Shown: positions 6,933 to 9,341 of the stretch, piece after piece
How the letters are laid out: each line of letters starts with the position of its first letter
Numbering within the stretch: the first letter of the stretch is position 1
DNA from: Oscillospiraceae bacterium
Lineage (GTDB): Bacteria > Bacillota > Clostridia > Oscillospirales > Ruminococcaceae
Reading direction: 5' to 3'
Length of the DNA stretch: 9,341 bases
NCBI GenBank assembly: GCA_029240015.1
Contig: JARBTU010000048.1
Coordinates: forward strand, 1 to 9,341
Program-made: the position numbers and the translations under genes
The notes under the pieces: model-generated
The model's input: only the letters and a program-made list of their open reading frames with translations
Databases searched by the model: none
What the model was told of the DNA's origin: nothing

Positions 6933-8818
6933 TATTCATCCTCATACAACTTTTCCAGTTGTTCCATCTCGTGCCGCTTTTTGGTTCGTCTCTTCCGAAT
7001 ATGCAGAGCAACCAATATCAATAAAATGGAAACAACTAAAATTAAAACTACTGTAATTATAACAGCACGAAGATAGTTGTCAACCTTCGTTTTTGTTTTA
7101 AGCACATCCTCATACCGCTCAATCTTTTGACCGTCGTACTCGCTTAACTTCTTATAACGATTCACGATATCATCCACCACTGCTTTATCTTTGAGGCTGA
7201 TTTTATCAAAAGGATATAATTTATTCTTTACCTGTGCATTAATCGAATCAATCTCATTCTGAATGGCTAAAATGTCATTTTTTGCGTTTAACAGAATTTG
7301 CCGATAAGTCTCTTTCTCGTCAAAATTCTCTGACTGCTCCAGTTTTGTTAAAAGCTTTACGACCTCTACATATTGTTTGGTTGTAAGCGGTTTTGGCAAA
7401 GAGCTAACTGCAATGCGGTCAGATAATATAAAATACACGGGCAAATATCCATCTTCTTCGCCTTTATCGGGTATAACAGCTGTTTTATTTGCTAATTGCA
7501 GGATATTGATTTCCAATCCTTTTGCTACGTCCGATAGCTTAACATAATTGAACACATAGTTTCGTTCGGATTCTGATAGAGAATAATAGTCTTTTAAAAG
7601 CTTTTCAATATCTGATTTTGATGTTTTATTAGTAATAGATGATATTTTACTTTTTAGATTAGAAATTCGCTTGCGCAATGCTGTGGATTGTTCAGCACGA
7701 AAGTCATAAAGAATACGCATTCCGTTTTGTTGACGCCATACTGCCGCCATAGTGTATAGTACCTGTTCGCTTGCCATGCTGTTGGACTTGTTAGGCAAAG
7801 AGGTAGGATTATCCGCCTGATAAGCAAGCGAATGAATAAAGCCTCCATCTTTCATGCGATACTTCATGATTCCGTCAAGCAATGTGTTTCCGTTTTTGAT
7901 GAAGCGATTATCTTGTTGGACGTCAATGCCAAGGGAGCAAATCGCCACTATGACCTGCGCGGTACTTTCTGCGTTTTGGGTTCCCCAACTTGCGAAGTCT
8001 CCGTCCGCGAGCTGCATTTTTGACAGGCAAACAAGTGCCTCGTCAATAATGTTCCGCACGCTCTTTTGCATTTGTTTGTTGTCAGATTTTTGATTGTATG
8101 TATAACTCTTTTCAGCGTTATAATAAGGAGAAAGAGCTTGAATTGCCATGGCGGTAACATCGGGGTCGGAAACTTTCCCCGACAGCGCAAATCCTCCGTC
8201 CGAAAGCTGCCGCTTGATAATTTCTGTTATAATATCATCGCGAGAATAAAAGCTTCCTTTGGGGATTTCGTATCGCATAGAGTCCAACGCAATGAGTCCC
8301 CAAATCCAGCCGTTGATCCCCTGTTTTCCAAGCGGTGCAGTCTTTCCTCTGTTGTATGTTCCGTCGGCAATCAGATTGATTGAATTCCCGTCTTTATATG
8401 TCCCGCAATGTGTAGGGTCTCCTCCCATAGCAAGAACAGAGAGAGAGATACGGTGCCATTCAGTCGCTTTGGCAGCGCTTAGCTTTTCCGCTTGCCCATA
8501 TCGCTTTTGCACCGCTTCTTTTATCACAGCAAGATAGCCTTCTTCATCATCTTGGTATGCAAACCGCCCAAGCCCGATAGGGAACCAGTCACCTGCTGTG
8601 GTTCCCGCTAATTCCAAAAAAGCATCATTAAGCAAATAACCGTTAACAGAGGACTTATTGTCACTCTTTTTCCAATTGATGATATCCTCTGCAACCTTTA
8701 GGATTTCCTGTTCGCTATAAAGATGTTTTACAGGCTGTGCACAGACAGCCTGCATTATTATTGTAAAAAGTAAGATAATTGAAATCAAACCACAAAGAAT
8801 TTGTTTTGTTTTCTTCAT
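6932..8818 (-). CDS. Secreted alpha/alpha-toroid (prenyltransferase/squalene-oxidase repeat) protein, membrane-anchored
   Basis: A 628-residue exported protein. Residues 1-27 are a signal peptide (cleavage likely after V-C-A, before Gln28; no true lipobox). Residues about 30-375 form a helical toroid of the prenyltransferase/terpenoid-cyclase superfamily, shown by repeated Q-x-x-D-G-x-F units: RQLSDGGF (203-210), KMQLADGDF (267-275) and YRMKDGGF (320-327), each followed by a Ser/Thr-Ala-rich helix. The conserved-looking stretches INLIADGTYNRG (147-158) and INGWIWGLIALDSMRY (168-183) precede them. Residues 375-580 are charged and helical, like a stalk; 584-606 is a membrane helix with a Lys/Arg-rich cytoplasmic tail. 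The same toroid fold forms the alpha domain of intrinsic factor. A D-P-D-V-T-A sequence (218-223) only partly matches the cyclase DxDDTA motif, and the toroid is about half cyclase length, so ligand binding is preferred over catalysis. AGGA lies ten bases before the ATG. Confidence 0.88.
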   Translation of the reverse strand: MKKTKQILCGLISIILLFTIIMQAVCAQPVKHLYSEQEILKVAEDIINWKKSDNKSSVNGYLLNDAFLELAGTTAGDWFPIGLGRFAYQDDEEGYLAVIKEAVQKRYGQAEKLSAAKATEWHRISLSVLAMGGDPTHCGTYKDGNSINLIADGTYNRGKTAPLGKQGINGWIWGLIALDSMRYEIPKGSFYSRDDIITEIIKRQLSDGGFALSGKVSDPDVTAMAIQALSPYYNAEKSYTYNQKSDNKQMQKSVRNIIDEALVCLSKMQLADGDFASWGTQNAESTAQVIVAICSLGIDVQQDNRFIKNGNTLLDGIMKYRMKDGGFIHSLAYQADNPTSLPNKSNSMASEQVLYTMAAVWRQQNGMRILYDFRAEQSTALRKRISNLKSKISSITNKTSKSDIEKLLKDYYSLSESERNYVFNYVKLSDVAKGLEINILQLANKTAVIPDKGEEDGYLPVYFILSDRIAVSSLPKPLTTKQYVEVVKLLTKLEQSENFDEKETYRQILLNAKNDILAIQNEIDSINAQVKNKLYPFDKISLKDKAVVDDIVNRYKKLSEYDGQKIERYEDVLKTKTKVDNYLRAVIITVVLILVVSILLILVALHIRKRRTKKRHEMEQLEKLYEDE

Positions 8819-8830
8819 TTCTATGTTTTC

Positions 8831-9341
8831 CTAAACAGTTTTTCGGCGTTTTATAATCAGACAACCCATCACAGCCGAAGCGCTACAAACAGTCAGAACC
8901 ATTATCCCTATCGGTAATGATTCCCCCGTATGAGGGGCACTTGAAGTTTTTTCGGTTTCGTTATTTGTTTCCTGGACTTCTTCTGTTGGCTGGTCATTAT
9001 CTGATTGATCATCATCCGGTTGGTTATCTTCTTGCTCATTATCGATTAACTGAGCATCCGTTTTAACTTCATCCATCTGAACTTTTGCTTGTGTAAGCAA
9101 AACATCAATTTCAGAGAAATCTGTAGCGGTATCGATTGCTAATTTTGCTGCTGTTAGAATGCTATTCAATAGTATTTTTTGTTCATTGCGATAAAGGCTT
9201 AAATCTTTATAGGAATCAAGCGCTGCTTTTGCAGTTGCCTTTGCTTCTGCGAGTGCCTCTGAAGACTCCTGCTCTGTTAGCTGTGCATTCGTTTTGATTG
9301 AATCCATATCGACCTTTGCCTGTGCAATCAAAGGATTTATT
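8831..9341 (-). CDS. C-terminal part of a repeat-containing, cell-wall-anchored surface protein
   Basis: The frame is open from the right window edge (first codon 9340-9338), so the TTG at 9331 is not the real start; only the last 169 residues are present. Numbering from that TTG, two copies of a repeat (Q-A-K-V-x-M-D-x-[IV]-K-T-x-A-Q-L) lie 77 residues apart with a helical spacer, a pattern seen in clostridial surface proteins. An acidic, Gln/Asn-rich linker (about 97-130) follows. Then come A-P-H-T-G-E (132-137; APHTG at 8924-8938), a hydrophobic helix (about 139-160) and a KRRK tail, the layout of a sortase sorting signal with a non-standard first residue. The upstream part probably carries further binding domains, but that is not visible. 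Its TAG stop overlaps the AGGA ribosome binding site of the next gene; the gap is 12 bases, so they are probably co-transcribed. Confidence 0.85.
   Translation of the reverse strand, partial: INPLIAQAKVDMDSIKTNAQLTEQESSEALAEAKATAKAALDSYKDLSLYRNEQKILLNSILTAAKLAIDTATDFSEIDVLLTQAKVQMDEVKTDAQLIDNEQEDNQPDDDQSDNDQPTEEVQETNNETEKTSSAPHTGESLPIGIMVLTVCSASAVMGCLIIKRRKTV
8924..8938 (-). other. Non-canonical sortase recognition motif (A-P-H-T-G)
   Basis: The five codons read Ala-Pro-His-Thr-Gly, followed by Glu-Ser, a hydrophobic stretch and a Lys/Arg tail to the stop at 8831. Position, spacing and tail match the LPxTG class of sorting signals, except that the leading Leu is Ala. A sortase gene is not in the window. 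Confidence 0.65.
9047..9322 (-). repeat. Two copies of a 77-residue surface-protein repeat
   Basis: The coding strand encodes QAKVDMDSIKTNAQL (9278-9322) and, 231 bases later, QAKVQMDEVKTDAQL (9047-9091), differing at four of fifteen residues. Between them lies a helical spacer with AK-x2-LD and AK-x2-ID heptad-like elements. The unit recalls the FIVAR-like or helical spacer repeats of Gram-positive surface proteins and probably lifts the upstream domains away from the wall. Further copies may lie beyond the right edge. Confidence 0.75.

Larger units (their letters stand above)
1885..9341 (-). other. Putative seven-gene surface-capture and ECF uptake operon
   Basis: Order on the minus strand: wall-anchored surface protein, toroid protein, DUF4430 protein, ECF T, ECF A, ECF S, DUF4430/cadherin-like protein. 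Junctions in that order are a 12-base gap, a TAATG overlap, an ATGA overlap, a 28-base overlap, an 8-base overlap and an 18-base gap (3160-3177). No room is left for internal promoters or terminators, and only the hairpin at 1802-1853 ends the set. Single transcription and partial translational coupling are inferred from this spacing. The promoter and any leader regulation are outside the window. Confidence 0.8.

Noticed and set aside
8738..8743. Lipoprotein signal at Cys26 of the toroid protein
   Set aside because: The residues before the Cys (Gln-Ala-Val) do not fit a lipobox, and the protein already has a C-terminal membrane helix.
6932..8818. Squalene-hopene cyclase or protein prenyltransferase enzyme
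   Set aside because: The protein is exported, has a single toroid about half the cyclase length, and lacks a full DxDD motif; neighbours point to transport.
1..9341. CRISPR arrays, tRNA or rRNA genes, insertion sequences, attachment sites
   Set aside because: No regularly spaced repeats, cloverleaf-like sequences, transposase or integrase frames, or flanking inverted repeats were seen; almost all bases are accounted for by genes.

Overview
The window looks like a chromosomal segment of a low-to-moderate-GC, Gram-positive anaerobe, most likely a gut-type member of the Clostridia. The evidence is an ECF-type vitamin transporter, a sortase-like cell-wall sorting signal, clostridial-style surface repeats, and AAGGAG/GGAG-type ribosome binding sites throughout. 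The assignment is inferred from family content, not from a marker gene.

Layout. On the plus strand, bases 2-1765 hold the 3' part of a P1B-type heavy-metal ATPase gene whose N-terminus lies left of the window. A long symmetrical hairpin at 1802-1853 separates it from everything else and can terminate transcription in both directions. From 9341 down to 1885 the minus strand carries seven tightly packed genes, apparently one operon, read right to left: (1) the C-terminal end of a repeat-containing, sortase-type surface protein; (2) a secreted, membrane-anchored alpha/alpha-toroid (prenyltransferase/squalene-oxidase-repeat) protein; (3) a small membrane-tethered DUF4430 (transcobalamin C-terminal-like) protein; (4) an ECF T component; (5) a fused double-ATPase ECF A component; (6) an ECF S component; (7) a second, larger DUF4430 protein with a cadherin-like domain and a C-terminal membrane anchor. 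The genes overlap or are separated by at most 18 bases, and no promoter or riboswitch is visible for them, so the operon start lies beyond the right edge.

How the genes may work together. In animals, intrinsic factor and transcobalamin hold cobalamin between an alpha/alpha-toroid domain and a DUF4430-type beta domain. Here the same two folds are encoded as separate exported proteins beside a complete, self-contained ECF importer. The most attractive reading is a Gram-positive surface capture system, an 'intrinsic factor in pieces', that binds a corrinoid or similar large cofactor at the wall and membrane and passes it to the ECF S component. The fold content and gene order are supported by the sequence. 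The substrate is inference.

The metal ATPase is convergent with this operon and is probably functionally unrelated. No RNA genes, insertion sequences, CRISPR arrays or attachment sites were seen.
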